DNA of 64,000 nucleotides from SIG299 sp045531895 (GTDB taxonomy: Bacteria > Bacillota > Clostridia > Lachnospirales > Lachnospiraceae): the NCBI GenBank assembly GCA_045531895.1, contig JAZSEW010000098.1, positions 1-64,000 on the forward strand, in the 5' to 3' direction. The translations under genes and the position numbers were made by a program. Below, piece after piece: positions 43,048 to 52,682 of the stretch. Position 1 is the stretch's first letter. Every line of letters starts with the position of its first letter. Below the pieces are notes generated by a model. It had not been told where the DNA came from and made no database searches. It was given only the letters and a program-made list of their open reading frames with translations.

Positions 43048-44017
43048 AATAAACAATGTCAGTAAAAGGTTCCGAATCAACAAAAGAGCCGGTGGAATAC
43101 CGGGAATGGTTGCCAATCTTTTTGTGCCGAAGTTTGAATACCGACAGGCAGTGGATGGCATCAGCTTTACTATTGAGGAAGGCGAAATGATTGGATTTAT
43201 CGGTCCTAACGGGGCGGGAAAATCCACTACCATCAAGATGCTGTCCGGGATTCTTTGTCCGGATAGTGGAACTATCACGGTAGGCGGTTATACACCATAT
43301 AAGGATCGGAAAAGGTATGTAGGAAATATTGGTGTAGTATTCGGACAGAAGTCTCAATTGCAATGGGACCTGCCGGTGGTGGACAGCTTTGAGCTGCTAA
43401 AAGCAATTTATCGAATTCCGGAGGAAACATATCAGAAAAATTTGAGGCGTTTTACAGAAATGCTTGATATGTCTTCTTTTTTGCAACAGCCGGTGCGACA
43501 GTTGTCTTTGGGACAGCGGATGCGGGCTGATATTGTGGCGGCATTGCTACATTCGCCGAAGATAGTATTTTTTGATGAACCGACAATTGGTGTGGACGTG
43601 GTAGGAAAGGAGACTATTCGTCAGTTTATTCGGGAGTTGAACGAAAAAGATAATGTCACAATGATTTTTACAACCCATGACATGCAGGACATCGAAAAGG
43701 TATGTGACCGTTTGATTATTATTGATAAGGGAGCTAAGGTGTATGATGGAGAATTGAACGGAATTCGCGAAAAATTTGGTACGACACGACAATTGGATGT
43801 GGAATTTATGCAGAAATATGAGATAGCTCCGATAACGAATGTGGATATTGTGGAGCTGGACGAGAGAAAAAAACGTTTTATATTTGAAAACCGGGATGTA
43901 AAAATTGATGAACTGATGAATGAACTTTTGACAAAGTACGGCGTACGGGATATCAATATTTCTGAGCCGGAAATTGAAAGTCTGATTCGTAAGATTTATA
44001 ATGGGGAGGTGCGGTAA
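43034..44017 (+). CDS. ABC transporter ATP-binding protein, COG4586 type
   Basis: This 327-residue ATPase has Walker A GPNGAGKST, a Q-loop in GVVFGQKSQL, signature LSLGQRMR, Walker B IVFFDEPT and H-loop TTHD. It has the long N-terminal extension (residues 1-45) that marks the COG4586 group. This group works with the two permease types downstream (COG4587 and COG3694). I start it at 43034 (MSFIEINNVSK) behind GGGAG; its first bases overlap the end of the preceding gene. Confidence 0.9.
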   Translation: MSFIEINNVSKRFRINKRAGGIPGMVANLFVPKFEYRQAVDGISFTIEEGEMIGFIGPNGAGKSTTIKMLSGILCPDSGTITVGGYTPYKDRKRYVGNIGVVFGQKSQLQWDLPVVDSFELLKAIYRIPEETYQKNLRRFTEMLDMSSFLQQPVRQLSLGQRMRADIVAALLHSPKIVFFDEPTIGVDVVGKETIRQFIRELNEKDNVTMIFTTHDMQDIEKVCDRLIIIDKGAKVYDGELNGIREKFGTTRQLDVEFMQKYEIAPITNVDIVELDERKKRFIFENRDVKIDELMNELLTKYGVRDINISEPEIESLIRKIYNGEVR

Positions 44018-44812
44018 ATGAAGCTTGCACCGTATCTGGCATTTGCAAAGAAAAGCTTTTTAAACCGCAGTGCTTATCGGTTTAATCACTGGATGGGAAT
44101 CTTGAATACACTTTTGAAAATATTCATTTTCTGGTGTATTTATCAGGCATTGTATGGGAGCAGGCAGGAGGTGGACGGTATTACCATGGCGATGGTAACG
44201 ACCAATTTTGTGCTTTCCATTGGGCTGGATGCCCTGTTTGCCATCAATGATTATTATCTGCCGGATCGTATCGGAAATGGCAGCATTGCTACGGAGATGT
44301 TACTGCCTATCAGCTTTCAGGGAAGAATGTTGTTTGAAAATCTGGGGAGCGCCTTTTTTATGCTTGTGTTCCATTTTGTTCCGGCTATGCTGGTCTGCAT
44401 TTTCACGGTAGGAGTTCTGCCGCCTGCAAGCGTGGGTTGCATGATTCTTTTTATAGTGAGCGCCTTACTTGGCTATGGGGTGCTTTGGAGTTTAAGCTTT
44501 TTGATGCAAACCTTTTCCTTCTGGCTGATTAATATGTGGAGCCTGATTACCATAAAGAATGTGTTTGTCAATGTGTTGTCCGGTTCCATGATTCCCCTGT
44601 GGTTTATGCCGGAGTGGATGGAGCCCGTGATGAATATACTTCCGTTTTCCTCGATTTATTTTACGCCGGTGCAGATTTATCTGGGGCAGCTAAATGGGGA
44701 GGAAATCTGTATGAAGTGTTTGCTTCAGATTGTCTGGATTGTAGTACTTTATATGGGAGGATGTATTTTGTGGAGAAAAGGCAAAAAGAAACTGGTGGTG
44801 CAGGGAGGTTAA
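44018..44812 (+). CDS. ABC-2 type permease, COG4587-like
   Basis: A 264-residue membrane protein with six hydrophobic helices and the family start (APYLAFAKKSFLNRSAYRFN). It immediately follows the ATPase stop and precedes the second permease by 4 bp. Together the two permeases form the heteromeric membrane part of the exporter. The cargo is unknown; homologues have been linked to antimicrobial or lipid export. Confidence 0.85.
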   Translation: MKLAPYLAFAKKSFLNRSAYRFNHWMGILNTLLKIFIFWCIYQALYGSRQEVDGITMAMVTTNFVLSIGLDALFAINDYYLPDRIGNGSIATEMLLPISFQGRMLFENLGSAFFMLVFHFVPAMLVCIFTVGVLPPASVGCMILFIVSALLGYGVLWSLSFLMQTFSFWLINMWSLITIKNVFVNVLSGSMIPLWFMPEWMEPVMNILPFSSIYFTPVQIYLGQLNGEEICMKCLLQIVWIVVLYMGGCILWRKGKKKLVVQGG

Positions 44813-44816
44813 TAAA

Positions 44817-45626
44817 ATGAAAAGTGATGTTCTGCACCTGATAGGTGTTTATACAAAAACAATTATGAAGTCCTGGTTTCAGTATAGAGTAGACGCTGTG
44901 CTACGTTCTCTTGCGGTGTTTTTGCGGGAATCTACAGGCATTATTGTGGTGTATTTTACCTTGCTGAAATTTGATACCTTAAATGGTTGGAACGTGTATG
45001 AACTACTGTTTCTGTTCAGTCTGCTGTTTGTAACCTATGGTATTTTGATTTTATTTTTTACCGGGCTCAGAGATTTTGGACATACGGTACGAAACGGGGG
45101 CTTTGACCGTTTTATTCTTCGTCCGAGAGGTCTGTTGTTTCAGATTATTTTTGTGAATGCAGACTGGTTTGCAGCCATCGGACATGGTGGTCTTGGTATT
45201 GTGCTGTTTTTGATTTCTGCTTCTAAAGTGGGGATTGTCTGGACGTTTGGCAAGGTAATGTACTATCTGTTGGCAATCTTCGGTGGGGTGCTGATACAGG
45301 GAGCAATTTTTTTGGTTCTGGCGACGATGAATATTTATTTGCTGGAAACCGGAAGCCTGAAAGAGCTGTTCTACTGGAATGCCAGAAAATTTGCAGGCTA
45401 TCCGGTGAGCATTTTTCATAAAGCAATTCAGATTGGTATGATTTACATAGTACCCTTTGCTTTTGTGAATTACTTTCCTGCTCAGTTTTTACTGAGAAAG
45501 GATGATATGGCGGCATATCCGGAAGTATACCTGTATCTGACACCTGTACTTGGCATAGTACTGTATCTGCTCGCCTATGCATTCTGGCGGTACAGCATAA
45601 AATATTATAAAAGTTCGGGAAATTAG
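44817..45626 (+). CDS. ABC-2 type permease, COG3694-like
   Basis: A 269-residue membrane protein with six helices. The segment VRNGGFDRFILRPRGLLFQI (about residues 90-109) is the family-conserved cytoplasmic loop expected to contact the ATPase. It is the last gene of the exporter operon and is followed by a terminator at 45633. Confidence 0.85.
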   Translation: MKSDVLHLIGVYTKTIMKSWFQYRVDAVLRSLAVFLRESTGIIVVYFTLLKFDTLNGWNVYELLFLFSLLFVTYGILILFFTGLRDFGHTVRNGGFDRFILRPRGLLFQIIFVNADWFAAIGHGGLGIVLFLISASKVGIVWTFGKVMYYLLAIFGGVLIQGAIFLVLATMNIYLLETGSLKELFYWNARKFAGYPVSIFHKAIQIGMIYIVPFAFVNYFPAQFLLRKDDMAAYPEVYLYLTPVLGIVLYLLAYAFWRYSIKYYKSSGN

Positions 45627-45632
45627 GAATGT

Positions 45633-45664
45633 GGACTGCTTGACTTTAATCAGGCAGTCCTTTA
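45633..45664 (+). terminator. Terminator of the exporter operon
   Basis: GGACTGC (45633-45639) plus an extended stem pairs with GCAGTCC (45654-45660), followed by TTTA. Confidence 0.85.
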
Positions 45665-45719
45665 TAGTTATATCAGAAAAGAAAACAATTTCACAAATCA
45701 TAGTGTGGAGGAGAAGGAT

Positions 45720-46508
45720 ATGGCAGAGATATCATTAAAAATTCAGAATAAAGAAGGAAAAACACTGGCGGTCAGCAGTGGAACAGATTTTGTCAGTCTG
45801 GTACATACAACAGAATATGAAGAGGGGGATTTTATTGCGTTTGAAACATCAAAGAAGAACATACACATCTTTCTGCAGTTTGATGATGCGCTTGGAACAT
45901 CCTTTTGCTATATAACAGATAATGTATATTATCATATTCCTTTTGGAGAAAAGAGAATTTCCTATTCTCCAAAAGCATTTAGCGGAAATCGTCATTATTT
46001 ATGTGCCAGAGTGGCTACCGAAGAAGAAATAAAAAACTACCGGAATTTGGCGCTGAATGTAAATGACCAACACGGAGATACTCACTGCTATCCTCATGCC
46101 AGTGCTAATGTGGAGACAAGAGGTGAGGCGGTATTTGCGGCGAGAAATGCTATTGATGGAGTTTGCGAGAACCGTTCCCATGGGGAGTGGCCGTTTGAGT
46201 CCTGGGGTATTAACCGGAATCCTGATGCTGAAATGACAGTGGATTTTGGAAGAGAAGTGGAGGCTGACAAGATTGTGTTAGTAACCAGAGCTGATTTTCC
46301 ACATGACAGTTGGTGGACGCAGGTAACGTTGGAATTTTCTGACGGAAGCAGCATGGACTGGAAGCTTGAAAAGAGTGCGCAGCCACATGTCTTGAATTTT
46401 GAGAAAAAGAGAATTTCCTGGGTGAAGCTTTGCAAGCTGATAAAGGCGGAGGATGAATCTCCGTTCCCTGCTCTGACTCAAATAGAAGTATACGGAAGAG
46501 ATATGTAA
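45720..46508 (+). CDS. Discoidin-like (F5/8 type C) domain protein, cytoplasmic
   Basis: The 262-residue protein has a unique N-terminal beta-rich half. The C-terminal half (from AARNAIDG to the YGRDM end) follows the galactose-binding/discoidin pattern: NAIDG, W...SWGI, MTVDFGREVEADKIVLVTRA. There is no signal peptide, unusual for a carbohydrate-binding module. I start it at ATG 45720, behind GGAGGAG; a GTG at 45705 overlaps that site. It converges on yesN and is close to the glycan-use operon, so a role in handling sugars is likely but undefined. Confidence 0.7.
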   Translation: MAEISLKIQNKEGKTLAVSSGTDFVSLVHTTEYEEGDFIAFETSKKNIHIFLQFDDALGTSFCYITDNVYYHIPFGEKRISYSPKAFSGNRHYLCARVATEEEIKNYRNLALNVNDQHGDTHCYPHASANVETRGEAVFAARNAIDGVCENRSHGEWPFESWGINRNPDAEMTVDFGREVEADKIVLVTRADFPHDSWWTQVTLEFSDGSSMDWKLEKSAQPHVLNFEKKRISWVKLCKLIKAEDESPFPALTQIEVYGRDM

Positions 46509-46515
46509 TAATAAT

Positions 46516-46560
46516 GGAGCAATGCATCGTAATCAGGACTGATGCATTGCTCCTGTTTTT
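46516..46560. terminator. Bidirectional terminator
   Basis: GGAGCAATGCATC (46516-46528) pairs perfectly with GATGCATTGCTCC (46541-46553), followed by TGTTTTT. It separates the discoidin-like gene from yesN. Confidence 0.92.
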
Positions 46561-48163
46561 AGGGCAGGTTCTGATATTCTGTCGGAGAAATACCTTCCAC
46601 CTTTTTGAATACTTTGCTGAAATAAAACGCACTTTCAAAGCCTAACATATCGGCTACTTCATAGACTTTTCTGTTACCGGTAGTCAACAGATGTTTTGCT
46701 TCGGTGATTTTTTGGTAGGTTACATATTCGTTGAAACCCATGTCGCTGTATTTTTTGAACAATTGGCTCAAGTAGCTGGAACTGATAAAAAAGGAGTCTG
46801 CCACATCGTTTAACGAAAGTTTTTTGTGAAGATTTTCTTTGATGTAGGATTTGACATTTTCTACAATACGGTTCCGATATTCTTTTTTATGTTGTTGCAT
46901 ATAGCCGCTCAGACGATTACGGAATTCTTTGAGCCAATCCACAATTTGTTCTGTGGTGGATTGAAGGTAGAGGGAACGGTAGTTGTCCGGGCAATCGGAA
47001 AATAATTCATTTAATACGTTTTCTCCCTCCGGTAGAAGAGATGTAGTCAGATACAAAAGGTTACAGGCACAATCCAAAATCTGTACATATTGTGTAGGAT
47101 GGGCGAGAAATAACTCAATTATCTGGGATAGAATATTATCAAAAGCTTCCTCGTCCATTGTGTCAAAAGCAGTAATCAAGTCATTTTTAAATAAGGACAG
47201 ATTAAATTGGCGATGAATCACAGCATCCGGATGAAATTCTTCATAACTGAAAATCGTATGGGAGGGTGTCGCATAGGATGCCGCCTGTCTTGCGTTTTGG
47301 AAGGAGTCTGCGATTTCCAAAGGAAAGGTGACGCAGGTTCCTATGCCGCCACTGAGAGAAACATTGTAATAGTTCCGGATGGTATCACTGACGGTTTGTA
47401 AAATAACAGAAATTCGCTGTAAATCAGGTTGTTCTTCGGAGTGATCTTCTTCGTGGAAAATAACGGCAAAATGCTTCATGTCCAGAGTAACAATGTGACA
47501 AGGTGCATATTTAATAAGGATTTCGCGAATCATCTGTAAGGTGCCGTTATACAGATTTGCCTGCTTTTCGAAGGAAAAGGAAGCAGCGGAAGATGAAACC
47601 ATTTCCATATAGCAGCATATATAATATGGAGAAGAGAATTTTATATGAAGTTCTTCTGCCTGATGAAAAAACTGTTCTTTGGATTCAAACAGGTTATGCA
47701 GTAAACGGAGATAGAACTTGTCAGCCAATGCATTCAGGTTAAATAAAGCAGGTGCTTCTTCAGGCATAAGGGTTTGCTGTTCTTGCAAACGGGAGACGGT
47801 ACTTGCAATTACGGCGCCAAGATTTTCCGGAGTAAGCTCAATTTTGATGAGATAATCTACAACCTGGGCCTGCAGGGCTTCCTTTGCCATGGAAAAATCC
47901 TCGTAATTGGTCAGTATGATAAAGGCCGGCTTGTGATAACCGAAGTCTTCCCGACACTTCTTAATTAATTCCAGACCTGTCATTATCGGCATCTTTACAT
48001 CAGTGATGACAATATCCGGCATCAGCTCTTTAATGATGGAATAGGCTGCCTGTCCATTCATGGCAGCACCACAGATTTCAATATTGTATGCAGACCAGTC
48101 CAACATGGATTTGATACCAACCTGAACCAGCGGTTCATCATCTACAATCAGCAGTTTATACAT
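46559..48163 (-). CDS. yesN: YesN-type response regulator (REC plus AraC)
   Basis: The receiver domain (residues 1-120: LLIVDDEPLVQVGIKSML, phospho-Asp in DIVITDVKMP) is joined by a middle sensor-like region of about 300 residues to a C-terminal AraC double HTH (LSLNDVADSFFISSSYLSQLF and VYEVADMLGFESAFYFSKVF). The 534-residue length is typical of YesN proteins that switch on polysaccharide or oligosaccharide ABC importers. Its start overlaps the yesM stop by 8 bp. The likely targets are the divergent importer genes at 50.2 kb. Confidence 0.9.
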   Translation of the reverse strand: MYKLLIVDDEPLVQVGIKSMLDWSAYNIEICGAAMNGQAAYSIIKELMPDIVITDVKMPIMTGLELIKKCREDFGYHKPAFIILTNYEDFSMAKEALQAQVVDYLIKIELTPENLGAVIASTVSRLQEQQTLMPEEAPALFNLNALADKFYLRLLHNLFESKEQFFHQAEELHIKFSSPYYICCYMEMVSSSAASFSFEKQANLYNGTLQMIREILIKYAPCHIVTLDMKHFAVIFHEEDHSEEQPDLQRISVILQTVSDTIRNYYNVSLSGGIGTCVTFPLEIADSFQNARQAASYATPSHTIFSYEEFHPDAVIHRQFNLSLFKNDLITAFDTMDEEAFDNILSQIIELFLAHPTQYVQILDCACNLLYLTTSLLPEGENVLNELFSDCPDNYRSLYLQSTTEQIVDWLKEFRNRLSGYMQQHKKEYRNRIVENVKSYIKENLHKKLSLNDVADSFFISSSYLSQLFKKYSDMGFNEYVTYQKITEAKHLLTTGNRKVYEVADMLGFESAFYFSKVFKKVEGISPTEYQNLP

Positions 48164-50000
48164 TTTTTTCCTCTTTTTCGTTAGTAATAGGTATTAAAAG
48201 AATCATTTTTGTGTAGGAGCCTTCTGTACTTTCAATAGAGATACCGGAGGAGATTCCGAACTCGTATTGCAGTCGTTTATTTACATTGCGTATGCCAAAT
48301 TCCCGGAAAAATTCAGACTTGCCGTCCTGTGCGTCATTTGGTTTATCACTAAGCAGATATTTAATCTGCTGTTCGTCCATTCCGACACCATCATCCAGAA
48401 CCTCAATAATTAAATCGTTTTCATTCTTTTTACTGACAGTTATGTCGATGTGGCCGGCAGTGCCTTTTGGTTCGATACCGTGGAAAATGGAATTTTCCAC
48501 CAGAGGTTGCAAGGTAAATTTTACAATGGATACGTCGAGGAAAGCATCGTCCTCTACATGAATATCCATGGTTATGGTACCGCCATAGCGGTATTTTTGT
48601 ATGGTAAAATAATCATTTAATAATGCCAGTTCTTCTCGTAGAGGGACTAGAATTTTAGTACCTTTGGAGATGCTCTTCAATAGGCGGGAGAGAGCAGTTG
48701 TCATTTCGGCAATACCGTCCGCACCTTGAATGGAAGCCATCCATTTTATGGAGTTTAAGGTATTGTAGAGAAAATGAGGGTTTACCTGGCTTTGCAGCAT
48801 TTTGTATTCCAAATCCTGTTTTTCACGCTCTTCCTTTACAACGTGATCAAGCAATTCCTGAATTTGTTCGGACATATCATTGATACCGCGGCCGATATCA
48901 CCCAGTTCATGCTTCCATTCGATAGAGGTATTTCTTATAAAGTTACCTTGTGCAATGGAAGATATTTGTTGCTGCAGCTGCTGTACCGGAAGGTTAATGG
49001 TACGGTATAACAGCCGGTTGATAACAATACCAATGGCAGAAACCAGAAGAATAAGACAGGCAACAATTCCAATAAACATCATGTGCTGGATACCGGACTC
49101 TTGATTGGAAATGGTCTGGCTGACATAACAGCCCGGCAGTTCAGCCAGGGCAATTCGAAGCAGAAGCTGACGATCGAGACTTCCTTTTTCATATACATGG
49201 TAAGCTTGTGTTGATAATTTCAGGTAATTTACATCCAGCTTTTTATACTTGGTAAATTGAATGTCTGATTCCGGACAACCCTGTTCGGTAATGAAATATT
49301 CATGGGAACCAAGAGATAAAAACAGGGTACTGTCTTTCGGAAGATTGTAGTAGGCCAACTGGTCGGAAAACAGCTCCGGTGTAATGCAAAGCATGACCCA
49401 GCCTGTGGAATCGGAATAATACCGGGAATAAATCGGACGGACTGTTAAAAGTACAGGGCATGGTATAGTACCCTGATAAAAAGGATCCTGTACAAAACCG
49501 GTATCAAAGGAAAAGTCCGGTGAGTCGAACAGCAGTTGAAAGTAAGGGAGTGCTTCGGCTACCGTAGGAGAGTGGACACTGCTGGAAAAGGAAGTAGGAA
49601 CCATTTGCAGGTAGCCACCATCGTTAGAGGCAACAATGATGCGATGCAGATAGGTTCGTGCTTCGTTGGCATAGTATTCCTCATTAAGACGTTCGTAGGC
49701 AGTAATAATCTCCTGATCAGAGAGCGTGGTGCCTGCTTCCGTAAATTCTCCCATGATAGTATTTACCTGACAGAATTGCGCCAGTTTTTTTAACGTGTTT
49801 ATTTCACGGTCGATGTTATCTGCAATTAACTGCAAGTTGCTTTGTGCAGTCTGTAGAATGTTTTTTTGTAAGTAGTTTCTGTAAAGGTAGAAAGAAAGGA
49901 GGGCAATCATCAGTCCGATGCAGGCAACAAAGCAGGTGACTATAAGGGAAATTTTAGTGCGCAGATAACCGGAAGTCTGATTGTTATTCCTTTTTTTCAT
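48156..50000 (-). CDS. yesM: YesM-type sensor histidine kinase
   Basis: A 614-residue kinase with an N-terminal helix (about 15-37), a large extracellular sensing region (about 38-300), a second helix and HAMP domain (about 305-375), a His_kinase region (SQVNPHFLYNTLNSIKW) and an HATPase with DDGVGM. It would sense an oligosaccharide, directly or through the solute-binding protein, and phosphorylate YesN. It is divergent from the importer with 250 bp between them. Confidence 0.9.
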   Translation of the reverse strand: MKKRNNNQTSGYLRTKISLIVTCFVACIGLMIALLSFYLYRNYLQKNILQTAQSNLQLIADNIDREINTLKKLAQFCQVNTIMGEFTEAGTTLSDQEIITAYERLNEEYYANEARTYLHRIIVASNDGGYLQMVPTSFSSSVHSPTVAEALPYFQLLFDSPDFSFDTGFVQDPFYQGTIPCPVLLTVRPIYSRYYSDSTGWVMLCITPELFSDQLAYYNLPKDSTLFLSLGSHEYFITEQGCPESDIQFTKYKKLDVNYLKLSTQAYHVYEKGSLDRQLLLRIALAELPGCYVSQTISNQESGIQHMMFIGIVACLILLVSAIGIVINRLLYRTINLPVQQLQQQISSIAQGNFIRNTSIEWKHELGDIGRGINDMSEQIQELLDHVVKEEREKQDLEYKMLQSQVNPHFLYNTLNSIKWMASIQGADGIAEMTTALSRLLKSISKGTKILVPLREELALLNDYFTIQKYRYGGTITMDIHVEDDAFLDVSIVKFTLQPLVENSIFHGIEPKGTAGHIDITVSKKNENDLIIEVLDDGVGMDEQQIKYLLSDKPNDAQDGKSEFFREFGIRNVNKRLQYEFGISSGISIESTEGSYTKMILLIPITNEKEEKNV

Positions 50001-50184
50001 AGGGAGCTCCTTTCTGAACGGTTTTAGTCTAGTTTACACGAAAAATGTAGAAATGAAAAGCAGAAACCATATCGTTTTGAAGGATATTCTAAAAAAAGTA
50101 CATTAAATACTAAAAAAATACATGCATTGAAAAAAGTGTGAAGAAAGTATGAATAAAAAATGAATGATTTCGAAAAAAAATTTA

Positions 50185-50213
50185 TTCAAAAACAGGAGGA
50201 GACACTTTATACT
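50185..50213 (+). promoter_or_regulatory. Candidate promoter of the sugar importer operon
   Basis: TTCAAA (50185-50190), a 17-bp spacer and TATACT (50208-50213). The -35 is poor and the -10 good, as expected for an activator-dependent promoter under YesN. The AT-rich stretch 50040-50180 upstream has space for activator sites; I could not define a repeat there with confidence. Confidence 0.5.
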
Positions 50214-50249
50214 GATAACACAATAAATCATTTTTAAGAGGAGGATAAA

Positions 50250-51533
50250 ATGAAAAAGAGAATTTTAAGCATGTTACTTATTATGGCTATGGCAGTTTCC
50301 ATGTTTGCAGGTTGCGGCTCTAAGGATAAGTCCGAGGGTGTAACAATCAAGTGGGCAGTATGGGATCAGGAGACAACGGCCTATTGGCAGGCATTAGTAG
50401 ATGCGTACAAGGAAGTTAAGCCAAATGTTACTATTGAAATGGTAGACCTTGGTTCTACAGATTACATGACGGTTCTTGCAACTGAATTATCCGGTGAAGG
50501 AACAGATTTTGACGTTGTAACAATTAAGGATGTACCTGGTTATGCAACTTTAGTTCAGAAGAATGCCATTCTTGCATTAGATGACTACATTGCAAAGGAC
50601 AAGGTTGACCTTGCACAGTATGCAGGTGTTACCGACCAGGTAACTGTAGACGGTAAGTTATATCAGCTTCCATTCAGAAATGACTTCTGGGTAGTATTCT
50701 ACAATAAGGACATTTTTGATAAGAAGGGCGTAGCATATCCTACTAACGATATGACATTTGCTCAGTATGATGAGCTGGCAAGAAAGGTAACTGATACTAC
50801 TTTCGGTTCCCAGATTTATGGTGGTCATTACCATACATGGAGAAGTGCCGTTCAGCTCTTCGGTGTTTTGGATGGAAAGAACAATATTTTAAGCGGTAGC
50901 TATGAGTTCTTCAAGCCATATTATGAACTGGTTCTGAATCAGGAAAAAGATGGCGTTGCAAGAAAGTATACTGATTTAAAGGCGGAAGGCTTACATTACT
51001 CTGCAGCGTTTGCAGGTGGTGATGTAGCTATGATGAACATGGGTTCCTGGTACATTTCCACACTGATCAACAGCTTAAACAATGGTGATTACGACAAGGC
51101 ACTCTGCGGTAACTGGGGTATGGTTAAGTATCCTCATGCAGAAGGCGTTGAGGCTGGTTCCACACTTGGTACAATCACAGGTCTTGCTGTAACAACTGCA
51201 ACTGATATTAAGGATGAAGCTTGGGATTTCGTTAAGTGGGTAAGCGGCGAAGAAGGTGCCAAGGTTATGGCTGAAACCGGTAACTTCCCTGCAATTATGA
51301 CAAATGATGCGATGGCAGCTATCACAGGTCTTGCAGGCTTCCCAAGTGATGCAAACAGTAAGGAAGCATTAAAGGTTTCCAATTTGTATCTGGAAGTTCC
51401 TTATGCTCCAAATGTATCCGAAATCAATTCCGTACTTGATTCCTATCATGGTTCCATTATGACAGGAGAACTTACTATTGATGAAGGCATTGCAAAGATG
51501 AACGAAGAAGTTAAGAAGATTTTAAATAAGTAA
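50250..51533 (+). CDS. Sugar ABC importer, solute-binding lipoprotein
   Basis: Type II signal peptide with lipobox (MFAGC, Cys about residue 22), then a COG1653-type periplasmic-binding fold of about 400 residues with TIKWAVWDQE and FAGGDVAMMNMGSWY segments. It captures oligosaccharides outside the membrane for the two permeases downstream. GAGGAGG lies 7-8 nt before the ATG. A stable hairpin separates it from the permease genes. Confidence 0.93.
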   Translation: MKKRILSMLLIMAMAVSMFAGCGSKDKSEGVTIKWAVWDQETTAYWQALVDAYKEVKPNVTIEMVDLGSTDYMTVLATELSGEGTDFDVVTIKDVPGYATLVQKNAILALDDYIAKDKVDLAQYAGVTDQVTVDGKLYQLPFRNDFWVVFYNKDIFDKKGVAYPTNDMTFAQYDELARKVTDTTFGSQIYGGHYHTWRSAVQLFGVLDGKNNILSGSYEFFKPYYELVLNQEKDGVARKYTDLKAEGLHYSAAFAGGDVAMMNMGSWYISTLINSLNNGDYDKALCGNWGMVKYPHAEGVEAGSTLGTITGLAVTTATDIKDEAWDFVKWVSGEEGAKVMAETGNFPAIMTNDAMAAITGLAGFPSDANSKEALKVSNLYLEVPYAPNVSEINSVLDSYHGSIMTGELTIDEGIAKMNEEVKKILNK

Positions 51534-51545
51534 ATCACTATGCCG

Positions 51546-51574
51546 GGGCTGGTAGTATTGCATATTACCAGCCC
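51546..51574 (+). promoter_or_regulatory. Hairpin between binding-protein and permease genes
   Basis: GGGCTGGTA (51546-51554) pairs perfectly with TACCAGCCC (51566-51574). No T run follows, so it is more likely a 3'-end protecting stem or partial attenuator that lets the binding protein be made in excess over the permeases, as in malE-malF type operons. Confidence 0.6.
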
Positions 51575-51618
51575 TGTAATTAAAAAAGCGTAAGTAAAGG
51601 CTATGGGAGTTGAAGTGA

Positions 51619-52665
51619 ATGAGTAATAATAAATCAGAACAGATACCAAAGCTGCAGGAAGAATTGAAAATGCTCCTGACGGCAGTATCAGTAGAACAGG
51701 ATGAAAAAAAGAAAAAGAAAATATTAGCAAGAATAGACAGGCTGCGCAGGGAGATTAATCGTATCAAGTCCGGTAAACTGCTCAGCAAGGAAACCAAAAG
51801 GGACTTAATTGCCTATTCTTTTATTGCACCGAATTTCATCGGATTTATGGTATTCACCTTAGTTCCGATTGTCTTTGCTTTTGCACTTGCTTTTATGGAG
51901 TGGGACGGAAGTAATGCAATTAAATTCGTTGGCTTTGGCAACTTTAAGGATTTGTTTCAGGATACCTTTTTTCTGGCAGCATTGAAGAATACGGCAATTT
52001 ATTGTCTCGGAACGGTACCGCTTACCATGGTGGCTTCTCTCGGACTGGCGATTGTACTAAACCAGAAAGTAATTGGAAGAGGAATATTCAGAACCCTGTC
52101 CTTCTTCCCTTATGTTGCTTCCCTGGTAGCGATTACTGCTGTTTGGAAGATGCTCTTCCACCCAAGTAAGGGTCCGATTAACACACTGTTATATAACGTA
52201 TTTCATGTGGAGCCGGAGGCGCTTCCGCAATGGTTTGCAGGAAGTCTTGTTATTGTCAGCATGATTTTATTCAGTGTATGGAAGTTTATGGGCTATTACA
52301 TGGTTATTTATCTGGCGGGCTTACAGGGAATTTCTGCGGAGTTATACGAAGCTGCCGGACTGGACGGTGCCAACACCTGGCAGAAGTTCCGCTATGTAAC
52401 CTGGCCACAGCTTCGTTCTACCACATTCTTCGTAGTGGTAATGCTGACCATTAATTGCTTTAAGATTTATGATGTGGCAGTAATGTTAGCCGGCGGCGGA
52501 AGCGGTGAACTGACCACCTCTGCAACCGTGCTTGTATATTATATTTACCAGAAGGCATTTATTGACTGGAAGCTTGGATATTCCAGTGCAGTTGCCATGG
52601 TACTTTTCCTGATGGTACTGATTGTGACCCTGATTCAGTTCAAGGGTCAGGAAAAATATGAGTAG
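51619..52665 (+). CDS. Sugar ABC importer permease (MalF/UgpA type)
   Basis: The protein has an unusual N-terminal extension of about 55 charged residues, probably coiled coil (EELKMLLTAVSVEQDEKKKKK), before six membrane helices. The ATPase-contact EAA loop reads EAAGLDGANTWQKFRYVTWP. It pairs with the next permease, 17 bp downstream. No ATPase gene is present in the locus, so the importer must share a housekeeping MsmX-type ATPase. Confidence 0.9.
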   Translation: MSNNKSEQIPKLQEELKMLLTAVSVEQDEKKKKKILARIDRLRREINRIKSGKLLSKETKRDLIAYSFIAPNFIGFMVFTLVPIVFAFALAFMEWDGSNAIKFVGFGNFKDLFQDTFFLAALKNTAIYCLGTVPLTMVASLGLAIVLNQKVIGRGIFRTLSFFPYVASLVAITAVWKMLFHPSKGPINTLLYNVFHVEPEALPQWFAGSLVIVSMILFSVWKFMGYYMVIYLAGLQGISAELYEAAGLDGANTWQKFRYVTWPQLRSTTFFVVVMLTINCFKIYDVAVMLAGGGSGELTTSATVLVYYIYQKAFIDWKLGYSSAVAMVLFLMVLIVTLIQFKGQEKYE

Positions 52666-52682
52666 GAAGGAGGAGTACGAAA

